Shown here one piece after another: positions 30,290 through 37,292 of a stretch of DNA of 41,006 bases (position 1 is its first letter; the number at the start of each line of letters is the position of its first letter). The notes under the pieces are model-generated. The model saw nothing but the letters and a program-made list of their open reading frames with translations, did no database searches and was not told the origin of the DNA. This stretch comes from Deltaproteobacteria bacterium. Its GTDB lineage: Bacteria; Myxococcota_A; Polyangia; Polyangiales; B10-G4. The DNA lies in assembly GCA_003647065.1 (NCBI GenBank), contig QMMC01000007.1, forward strand, positions 1-41,006, in the 5' to 3' direction. Both the position numbers and the translations under genes were made by a program.

Positions 30290-30852
30290 CGCGGGTCCGT
30301 GCCGAGCTTCGAGAAGATCAGGTCGTCGTGGCGTGCGCCGTCGACGACCCAGGCGTCCCGCCTGCGCCCGTCTAGCTGGTATGCGAGGCGTTGGGGAATG
30401 CCCAGGCTTCGCTCGTTGTGCGAGCTGCAGCGAATCTCGATGCGGTGGAAGCCGGCCTCGAAGCAGGCTCTTTCCAGGGCCGCGATCGCCTCGGTGACGA
30501 GGCCACGTCCCTCGAACTCGCCGGCGATCCAGTAGCCGAGCTCGCACGTACGATGCTCGCGGGAGATGTTGAAGACGCCGCAGCCGCCGACGAGTCTGCG
30601 CGAGTCGTGCTCTTCCAGCAACGCGATGCCAAAGGCGTAGACGGTGCCTTCGGCCCGCGTCTTCTCCTTCTTGTCGAGGTCGGCGACCTCATCGTCGAGC
30701 GTTCGGATCTTCCGGAACGCGACCTGCGTCCGGACGAGCCTTTCGCGGTCGCCGTCGATGAGGGCGAACATCTCCTCGGCGTGGTCGACTGTCAGAGCGA
30801 CGAGCGCGACGTGCTCGGAGATGAGCTCATTGGGCAAGACCATCGAGGTCAT
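30286..30852 (-). CDS. GNAT N-acetyltransferase (RimJ/RimL-like)
   Basis: The product is 188 residues. The core VVGGCGVFNI-like strand (RRLVGGCGVFNI) and CELGYWIAGEFEGRGLVTEAIAALERACFEAGFHRIEIRCSSHNERSLGIPQRLAYQLDG match GNAT acetyltransferases of the RimJ/RimL/MDD1 group, with the acetyl-CoA-binding EGRG loop. It would acetylate a protein N-terminus or small amine. A GGGGGAGGG ribosome-binding site precedes the ATG. It follows ychF by 15 bp on the same strand, so the two are co-transcribed. Its stop shares CTAG with the lipoprotein stop. Confidence 0.87.
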   Translation of the reverse strand: MTSMVLPNELISEHVALVALTVDHAEEMFALIDGDRERLVRTQVAFRKIRTLDDEVADLDKKEKTRAEGTVYAFGIALLEEHDSRRLVGGCGVFNISREHRTCELGYWIAGEFEGRGLVTEAIAALERACFEAGFHRIEIRCSSHNERSLGIPQRLAYQLDGRRRDAWVVDGARHDDLIFSKLGTDPR

Positions 30853-30867
30853 GGACCCTCCCCCGAA

Positions 30868-31977
30868 CTAAACGTTGAAGCGGAAGTGCATGACGTCGCC
30901 GTCTTTGACGACGTACTCCTTGCCTTCGATGCCCATCTTGCCGGCCGATTTGACGGCGGCCTCGCTGCCGAGGTCGATGAGGTCTTTCCAGTGCATGACC
31001 TCGGCCTTGATGAAGCCGCGCTCGAAGTCCGTGTGGATCTTGCCCGCGGCGCCGGGGGCTTTGGTGCCGCGGGTGATGGTCCAGGCGCGGACCTCGACCT
31101 CACCGGCGGTGAAGTAGGTGATGAGGTTCAGCATGCCGTAGCCGGTGCGGATCACGTCGTTGAGGCCCGGCTCTTCGAGGCCCACGGACTCGAGGAACTC
31201 GCCTCGGTCCTCGGCGTCGAGCTGCATGATCTCGGCTTCGATGGCGGCGCAGATGGGCACGACGGGGACGCCGCGCTTCTCGCCCACCTCGTTCACCGCT
31301 TGCACGTGGGCGTTCTTGCTCGGCTCCGCCGCGTCGTCTTCGCTGACGTTGGTGACGTAGAACATCGGCTTGCTGGTGAGCAGGCAGAGGTCGTAGACGA
31401 TGCTTCCTTCGTCGGTGTCGTCGGGGTTGGGCTCGAAGTTCGACGCGAGGTCTCCGCCGTCGAGGATCTTTTCGAGGGCCTCACAGACCACGACGGCCTT
31501 CTTTTCGATCGGGTCCTTGCCCTTCGAAGCTCTGCGCGCCTTGTCGAGGCGCTTCTGGACCGTCTCGAGGTCTTTGAGGATGAGCTCGGTCTCGATGGTC
31601 TCGATGTCTGCCACGGGGTCGATGCGGCCATCGACGTGGACGATGTTGTCGTCCTCGAAGCAGCGCACGACGTGGGCGACGGCGTCGACGTCGCGGATGT
31701 GGCTGAGGAACGCGTTGCCCTTGCCCTCACCTTTCGAGGCCCCCTTCACCAGTCCGGCGATGTCGATGAACTCGACGGTCGCGGGGACCTGCTTCTTGGG
31801 CACGACCTTTTCGACCAGGGCGTCGAAACGCACGTCCGGTACCGGGACCACGCCGACGTTCGGCTCGATGGTGCAAAACGCGTAGTTGGCTGCCTCGGCC
31901 TGGGCCGACGAGAGCGCGTTGAAGAGCGTGGACTTGCCGACGTTCGGGAGCCCGACGATGCCTACCTTGAGTGTCAC
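30868..31977 (-). CDS. ychF: Ribosome-associated GTPase/ATPase YchF (Obg family)
   Basis: The 369-residue product is full length. It shows G1 GLPNVGKST, the YchF pattern NYAFCTIEPNVGVVPVPD, G3 DIAGLVKGASKGEGKGNAFL, a coiled-coil segment, and a C-terminal TGS domain (AWTITRGTKAPGAAGKIHTDFERGFIKAEVM). YchF binds ATP in preference to GTP and acts on the ribosome and oxidative-stress response. The start is GTG 31977. It is a conserved core gene and marks this part of the window as chromosomal. It is divergent from the response regulator with a 151-bp gap. Confidence 0.95.
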   Translation of the reverse strand: MTLKVGIVGLPNVGKSTLFNALSSAQAEAANYAFCTIEPNVGVVPVPDVRFDALVEKVVPKKQVPATVEFIDIAGLVKGASKGEGKGNAFLSHIRDVDAVAHVVRCFEDDNIVHVDGRIDPVADIETIETELILKDLETVQKRLDKARRASKGKDPIEKKAVVVCEALEKILDGGDLASNFEPNPDDTDEGSIVYDLCLLTSKPMFYVTNVSEDDAAEPSKNAHVQAVNEVGEKRGVPVVPICAAIEAEIMQLDAEDRGEFLESVGLEEPGLNDVIRTGYGMLNLITYFTAGEVEVRAWTITRGTKAPGAAGKIHTDFERGFIKAEVMHWKDLIDLGSEAAVKSAGKMGIEGKEYVVKDGDVMHFRFNV

Positions 31978-32128
31978 CGGCCCCGATTAGCGCGGCCCGC
32001 CGGGGGGCGCAATGGGCCTGATCCGGCCCGCGGCGGGATGGCAAAAACTCAAGTGTTTTAGCCAGTTGCGACGACGACACGCTCACGTCACAGTGTGGGG
32101 CGTCCTCTCGGGGTAAGGATCTCTCACG
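31978..32128. other. Divergent intergenic region ychF/response regulator
   Basis: This holds an imperfect inverted repeat AAAAC-TCAAGT-GTTTT (32044-32059) about 70 bp upstream of the response regulator and an AAGGA ribosome-binding site just before ATG 32129. I could not identify a matched promoter. Confidence 0.3.
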
Positions 32129-32869
32129 ATGCGCGGACACATCCTCGTAGTCGAAGACGAAGCCGACCTGGCCGAGTTGGTCTCTTTCAACCTCAAGCAG
32201 GCCGGCTACACCACGTCGATCGCCGGGGACGGCGCCGCGGCCCTCGCCGCCGTCGCCAGCCGCAAACCGGACCTCGTCGTCCTCGACCTCATGCTCCCGG
32301 ACATCTCCGGTACCGAGGTGTGTCGGCGGATTCGAGCCTCCGACGAATGGCGGGACATTCCCGTCGTGATGCTGACGGCGCGCGGTGAAGAAGTGGACCG
32401 GGTGATGGGCTTCGAGGTCGGCGCCGACGACTACATCGTCAAGCCCTTCAGTCCTCGGGAGTTCGTGCTCCGAGTCAGCGCGGTGCTTCGTCGCGCATCA
32501 CCGCCGCCCTCGTCGCCGCCCCCGCCCATCGCTTCTGCCGCCGACGATGACGCGAGCATCACCATCGGCGCGATGACCATCGACGTGCCCCGCCACGAGG
32601 TCCGCATCGACGGGGCGACCATTCCTCTCACCGCCCTCGAGTTCAAGCTCCTCCTCGACCTCGCCAGCCGCAAGGGACGGGTGCAGTCCCGGGACTCACT
32701 CCTCGACAGGGTTTGGGGCTACACCCCGGGTATCGAGACCCGGACCGTCGACACCCACGTCAAGCGCCTGCGCGAAAAGCTCCGGGGCGCGTCCCACTAC
32801 ATCGAGACCGTGCGCGGCGTCGGCTATCGCATGCGCGACGACGTCGCGGCCCTATCCCCCACCAAGTAA
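32129..32869 (+). CDS. OmpR/PhoB-family response regulator
   Basis: The product is 246 residues. The receiver domain (1-120) has the acidic pair in VVEDEAD, the phosphoacceptor Asp53 in VLDLMLPD, Thr in MLTARGEE and Lys in VKPFSPREF. A Pro/Ala/Ser linker (RRASPPPSSPPPPIASAADD) connects to a winged helix DNA-binding domain (PLTALEFKLLLDLASRKGRVQSRDSLLDRVWGY, VDTHVKRLREKL). It would activate or repress genes when phosphorylated by a sensor kinase. No histidine kinase lies next to it, so it is an orphan in this window. Its 3' end overlaps the convergent P-type ATPase by 18 bp. Confidence 0.92.
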   Translation: MRGHILVVEDEADLAELVSFNLKQAGYTTSIAGDGAAALAAVASRKPDLVVLDLMLPDISGTEVCRRIRASDEWRDIPVVMLTARGEEVDRVMGFEVGADDYIVKPFSPREFVLRVSAVLRRASPPPSSPPPPIASAADDDASITIGAMTIDVPRHEVRIDGATIPLTALEFKLLLDLASRKGRVQSRDSLLDRVWGYTPGIETRTVDTHVKRLREKLRGASHYIETVRGVGYRMRDDVAALSPTK

Positions 32870-35635
32870 GGCTCCGGAATCTGACCGCGGCCCCGAGTGG
32901 CGTCCGAGCCACAAGCGGCGCACCAGCTTGTCGAGCTCGACGACGACGAACAACGACAACGCGATCCCGAGGAGCAGCACCCAGAGGCTCCCGGACACGG
33001 GCTCGACCGCGAGGACGTCCCGCAGCCCCGGTGTATGCATCGCCCCGATGTGCAGGAGCTGGGCGATGATCGTCCCGACCAGGAGAGTTGGATTGCGCAA
33101 AGGGCTCAGTCGAAGCAATGAGCGGTGCTCGGACCGAGCGTTTCCGGCTTGAACGTTCTCGAAGAGAACCAGCAACAAGAGCAATACGTTGCGCGCCGAA
33201 TCGACGGCCCAGCCCTGCCCGATCATCCAATCGAAGGCCATGAAAGCCGCGCCGCCCATGACGACCGCGGAGAGCGCCGTCCGCCAGAGCATCAGCCCGT
33301 CGAAGATCGGTTCCCGGGGTGACCTCGGGGGCCGAGCGAGCTCGCCGCCCTCGGCGGGTTCGAAAGCGAGGGCGACGTCCTGGATGCCGTTCGTGACCAG
33401 ATTCAGCCAGAGGATCTGGGCGGGGCCCAGGGGCAAGGGCAAGCCCGTGACGATCGACAGGGTGAAGAGCACGAGCTCCGCCGCGCCGCTCGAGATGAGC
33501 AGGAAGATCACCTTGCGCACATTGCCATAGGCAACGCGGCCCTCCTCGATGCCGGCGACGATCGAGGAGAAGTCGTCGTCCGTGAGGATGAGCTCACCGG
33601 TCTCTTTGGCCACGTCGGTGCCCCGCTGACCCATGGCCACCCCGATGTGCGCGGCTCGCATCGCCGGCGCATCGTTGGCTCCATCTCCGGTCACCGCTAC
33701 GAAGTGCCCCGCGCGAATCAGCGATTGCACGATCTCCAGCTTCTGCTGAGGTTCGACCCTCGCGAATACCCGGGACCGCGCCACCAGTTCATCGAAGCGC
33801 GATGAGTCGTCTCCGTCCGCATCCAGCGCCTCCCGGAGGGCGGGGCCGGTGACCACCTGGTCACGTCCCGTCGCGAGGCCGAGGGACGCTGCGATGGCAA
33901 GCGCCGTCTCGGGGTGGTCGCCGGTCACCATGGCGACCTCGATCCCGGCGTCGCGGCAGGCTCGAATGGCGGCCGGCGCCTCGACCCGGAGCGGATCGAT
34001 CATCCCGACGAAGCCGAGGAAAACCAAATCGGTCAGGCGGGTCGAGTCCACCTCTCCGTCGTCCCGGAGGCTGCCCTCACCGGCTGCGATCGCGAGCACT
34101 CGATACCCGGCCGCCGCGAGCTCGTCGGCCCTCGCTTCGACGGTGACGCGGTCAAGAGCCACGTCGCCTTCGCGGGTGGCCATGCGGGAGCACATGGGCA
34201 GCACTCGTTCCCCCGCTCCTTTGACCGAGAGCAAGAGGGCCCCGGCGGACGCGTTCAGCGTCGCTGCGAACTGCCTTTCTGCTTCGAAGGGGATGGACCC
34301 TCGTCGCGGTGCCTCGACCTCCGCCGCCGCCCGAGAGACCCCGAGCTTTTCTGCCAGGACCAGCATCGCCACGTCGACCGAGTCCCCGTGGCTGGTCCAG
34401 CTCCCGTCCTTCTGTGCGAGAACCGCGTCGTTCGCGAGGGCGACGGCCGTCCGCATGCGGTGCAGCTGGTCCGCATACTGCTCGTGTTCGCGTGCCTGCC
34501 CCGGCACCACCACGTCTCCGGTCGGCGTGATGCCTTCGCCGGTGACCTCCAGGAGCGGCGCCCCGGGCAAGAGCACGCGCTTGACCGTCAGCTCGTTCAT
34601 GGTGAGCGTTCCGGTCTTGTCCGAGGCGATGAAGGTGCACGACCCGAGGGCTTCGACGGCGGCGAGGCGCCTCGCGATGACGTTCCTCCGGCTCATCCGC
34701 CGGACGGCGATGGCGAGGGCCACGGTCATCGCGACGGGGAGGCCCTCGGGGATGACCGATACGGCGAGGGTTACCGAGGCGAGAAAGACCTCATGGGCGC
34801 TCGCTCCCCGAACCAGCATCAGAGTGCCGAGGCCGAGGACCGCGACCGCTAGGGCGAGGGCGATCTTCCGCGTGAAGCCCTCCATGCGCACGAGCAGCGG
34901 CGGCTTGGCGGTATCGGTCGTCGACAGGGATGAGGCGATGCGCCCGAGTTGGGTAGACGACGCGGTGGCGACGACGACCCCGTAAGCGCGGCCCCGGGTC
35001 ACCATCGTGCCGGCGAAGGCCATCGTTTCCTGGTCTCCGAGGGGCGCGTCCCGGGCGACCGCGGCATCGGCGCGCTTCAGCACCGGGAGCGACTCGCCGG
35101 TGAGCAGCGACTCGTCGATCTCGAGGCCGCCCGAGACCAGGCGAAGATCGGCGGGCACCTTGGCCCCCGACTCGATCACGGAGATGTCGCCGGGGACGAG
35201 GTCACGGGCGTCGACCTCGAGCTCTTCGCCGTCCCGGAGTACGTGGGCACGAATCGTGACCAGCGATCGAAGAGCCTCGGCGCTGCGCTCCGCGCGGAAC
35301 TCCTGAAAGGCCCCGATCGTCGCGTTCAAAGCTAGGACGACGAGGATGAACCCCGCGTCTTTCAGATCGCCGATGGCGGCGGAGACCAACGCCGCGGCCA
35401 AGAGGATGTAGATGAGGGGATTGGTGAATTGACGCAGGATCACCTGCATCGGGCTCGCCGGCTTCCCCGTTGGAAGCGTATTGGGCCCGTGCAGCCGCAG
35501 CCGCGTCGCCGCTTCGTCGGAGTTCAGCCCACCGCGCTCGGCTCCGAGGTCGTCGAGCGCCTGGGCGACCGTTCGCGCGTAGGGGGCCCTCTTCTGGGGA
35601 TCTTGGCGCGTGGATTGGGTGTCGCGTTCAGTCAT
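32852..35635 (-). CDS. P-type cation-transporting ATPase (P2A/HAD-type)
   Basis: The 927-residue product is full length with the cation ATPase N-terminal domain (ARTVAQALDDLGAERGGLNSDEAATRLRLHGPN). Key motifs are the TGES loop (179-182), PEGLP in M4 (296-300, the pattern of Ca2+/P2-type pumps), phosphorylation site DKTGTLT (339-345), and TGDGANDAPAMRAA for the hinge. In M6 it reads LWLNLVTNGIQD, with Asn where SERCA-type pumps have the metal-binding Asp, so the ion is not certain. It would pump a cation (Ca2+, Na+, K+ or Mn2+) out of the cytoplasm. It is divergent from the lipoprotein at 35749. Confidence 0.9.
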   Translation of the reverse strand: MTERDTQSTRQDPQKRAPYARTVAQALDDLGAERGGLNSDEAATRLRLHGPNTLPTGKPASPMQVILRQFTNPLIYILLAAALVSAAIGDLKDAGFILVVLALNATIGAFQEFRAERSAEALRSLVTIRAHVLRDGEELEVDARDLVPGDISVIESGAKVPADLRLVSGGLEIDESLLTGESLPVLKRADAAVARDAPLGDQETMAFAGTMVTRGRAYGVVVATASSTQLGRIASSLSTTDTAKPPLLVRMEGFTRKIALALAVAVLGLGTLMLVRGASAHEVFLASVTLAVSVIPEGLPVAMTVALAIAVRRMSRRNVIARRLAAVEALGSCTFIASDKTGTLTMNELTVKRVLLPGAPLLEVTGEGITPTGDVVVPGQAREHEQYADQLHRMRTAVALANDAVLAQKDGSWTSHGDSVDVAMLVLAEKLGVSRAAAEVEAPRRGSIPFEAERQFAATLNASAGALLLSVKGAGERVLPMCSRMATREGDVALDRVTVEARADELAAAGYRVLAIAAGEGSLRDDGEVDSTRLTDLVFLGFVGMIDPLRVEAPAAIRACRDAGIEVAMVTGDHPETALAIAASLGLATGRDQVVTGPALREALDADGDDSSRFDELVARSRVFARVEPQQKLEIVQSLIRAGHFVAVTGDGANDAPAMRAAHIGVAMGQRGTDVAKETGELILTDDDFSSIVAGIEEGRVAYGNVRKVIFLLISSGAAELVLFTLSIVTGLPLPLGPAQILWLNLVTNGIQDVALAFEPAEGGELARPPRSPREPIFDGLMLWRTALSAVVMGGAAFMAFDWMIGQGWAVDSARNVLLLLLVLFENVQAGNARSEHRSLLRLSPLRNPTLLVGTIIAQLLHIGAMHTPGLRDVLAVEPVSGSLWVLLLGIALSLFVVVELDKLVRRLWLGRHSGPRSDSGALLGGG

Positions 35636-35748
35636 CGGTCTGATGTCGGCACCCGGCCCTGGCCAGGTGTACCTTCATGTAGGCCCCGTCGTTGACGTGA
35701 GCCAGTCGCTGTTCACATTCTCTCGGTACATCGCTTTGGAGGTCCGTC

Positions 35749-36369
35749 GTGAAGAAGATCTGTCTCGCCACCCTCACCATGCTCGCACTGGGTCCCTTGC
35801 CCCTCGCCGCCTGTGGCGGTGATGACACCGTCGCCGATTCGGGTACTGCGGATACCGGAACCGGTGACGCTGGGGCCGCCTGCGTCATCGACGGTACCTC
35901 CAACCTCGAGGGTGTGACGATCACGTTCCCAGACCAACCCTGCGTCTTCACCCTGGCCGAGGCGGCGGCGGGCATCTCCATCGCCTACCAGGTCGAGGTC
36001 GCCTCGGAGCGCCCGGGCATCATCCCCCTGCCCCAGGATGCGGGGGGCTGCGACGGTCCGGAGGCCAGCGGCCTCATCCTCCTCGAGCGGATCGGCGGTG
36101 ACGGCCAGAGCTACTGCTTCTGCGACTCGGGACTTTGTGCGGACCCCAGCCGGACACCGGTCACCATCGCCGCTGGTAACTACCCGGGCACCATGGGCTG
36201 GACCGGTCTCAACTGGGGCGGCCCCAGCGACACGGGCAACCCCATGGGTGAGCCATTCCCGGTGGGCACCTACGTGGTCACCATCAGCACCGCGGGAGAG
36301 CAGCCGGCGGGCGACGGAACCGAGCCCTTCCGCGTCGAAGGCACCTTCGAGATCACCCTCGTCGAATAG
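35749..36369 (+). CDS. Small lipoprotein with Asp/Thr/Gly linker
   Basis: The 206-residue product starts at GTG, with a GGAGGT ribosome-binding site at 35738-35743, 5 nt upstream. The lipobox is LAAC (Cys22), followed by a GGDDTVADSGTADTGTGDAG linker. The mature domain is beta-rich (VTITFPDQPCVFTLAEAAAGISIAYQVEV) with four Cys (CVID, PCVF, CDG and CFCDSGLC regions). No family is recognised; probably an outer-membrane or periplasmic protein. Confidence 0.78.
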   Translation: MKKICLATLTMLALGPLPLAACGGDDTVADSGTADTGTGDAGAACVIDGTSNLEGVTITFPDQPCVFTLAEAAAGISIAYQVEVASERPGIIPLPQDAGGCDGPEASGLILLERIGGDGQSYCFCDSGLCADPSRTPVTIAAGNYPGTMGWTGLNWGGPSDTGNPMGEPFPVGTYVVTISTAGEQPAGDGTEPFRVEGTFEITLVE

Positions 36370-36424
36370 ACGCCGTCACCCCGATGATCGCCCTCTTGAT
36401 AGCGCCAATCCCATCGAGGGCCGG

Positions 36425-36430
36425 TAGGGT
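36425..36430 (+). promoter_or_regulatory. -10-like TAGGGT, 6 nt before GTG 36437
   Basis: TAGGGT with 6 nt to GTG 36437 matches the leaderless pattern. A TTGATA box lies at 36396 but the spacing (23 bp) is too wide to be convincing. Confidence 0.4.
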
Positions 36431-36436
36431 TCACCC

Positions 36437-36781
36437 GTGACTGCGCTGGACGTCGAGCAGCGGAGGGACGAGCAGCGACGCCGGTGGGCCGTCGCCGCCC
36501 TCGCGTTCGCCGTCGTCGCGCCCCTCGCGTACATCGCTCAGCGTCTGATCGACCACGCCCTCACTGGCGACACCGATGCTCTCTCGATGATTCGCCAGGC
36601 CCGAGCGGCGTATCCGTGGCGGGCGGCGACCGCCGCGTTCTGGGGAGGGCTCGCGGCGATCGTGGCCGCGTCCCCGGCGACCGCTTCGTCGCTTCCGAGG
36701 AGTCACGTTGGCCGCTACGCCATGGCCGCGGCCGGGGCCCTCGGCGCCACCGTTCTCGTGCTGGCGTGGCTCTTCCCGTGA
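36437..36781 (+). CDS. Small membrane protein, three predicted helices
   Basis: The product is 114 residues, GTG start. Three hydrophobic segments can be seen: AVAALAFAVVAPLAYIAQRL, AATAAFWGGLAAIVAA and YAMAAAGALGATVLVLAWLFP. Its stop overlaps the GTG of the next membrane gene (GTGA), so they are coupled. No family is recognised. Confidence 0.68.
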   Translation: MTALDVEQRRDEQRRRWAVAALAFAVVAPLAYIAQRLIDHALTGDTDALSMIRQARAAYPWRAATAAFWGGLAAIVAASPATASSLPRSHVGRYAMAAAGALGATVLVLAWLFP

Positions 36782-37221
36782 CCGTTCTCCGCCTCCTCGA
36801 GAGCATTCATGGTCACCTCGGCGTCCTCGCGGTCGCGGCGCTGCTCCATCCGGCTATCCTCCTCCGCCGCGGGCGCCCTCTCTCCCGGGGGCTGCGTTGG
36901 TCCATCGGCCTGACGACGGCCCTGGTCGCCCTCGCCTTCGCCACCGGGCTTACCATCTACGACGGCTACCGGGAGCATGTGCGGCCTCAGCTCCTCCTCG
37001 AGCACTACGATACGGCTCTCCTCTTCGAGACCAAGGAACACATCGCCTGGGCCGTACTCACCTTGGCCCTCGGCGCCGGGGTCGCGGCGCTGGTGAGCCC
37101 CCGGGACGCCAAGGCGATCCGTCAGGCAGCGGCGGCGTTTTATGCCGTGGCGGCATTGTTGTGCCTGGTCACGGCCAGCCTCGGTACTTGGATCACCGCG
37201 GTCGGCGGTTTTCCGCAGTAG
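36778..37221 (+). CDS. Four-helix membrane protein with conserved-looking His residues
   Basis: The product is 147 residues, GTG start overlapping the previous stop. Four transmembrane helices are predicted. Histidines lie in SIHGHLGVLAVAALLHPAILL, in YREHVRPQLLLEHYD and in KEHIAWAVLTLALGAGVAALV, which would fit a di-heme or quinone-binding membrane protein, but this is inference. It lies 71 bp upstream of the TonB-dependent receptor, so a link to metal or heme uptake is possible. Confidence 0.65.
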   Translation: MTVLRLLESIHGHLGVLAVAALLHPAILLRRGRPLSRGLRWSIGLTTALVALAFATGLTIYDGYREHVRPQLLLEHYDTALLFETKEHIAWAVLTLALGAGVAALVSPRDAKAIRQAAAAFYAVAALLCLVTASLGTWITAVGGFPQ

Positions 37222-37292
37222 CCCTCCCCGCGGGGCTTGCTCCCTTTCGCGGTGCTTCTATCATCCGGCTATCGGTGGCGGGGGCCACCACC

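Noticed and set aside
30391-32061. 556-residue plus-strand ORF over the GNAT and ychF genes
   Set aside because: It is antisense to two conserved genes and made of V/D/L/H shadow sequence.
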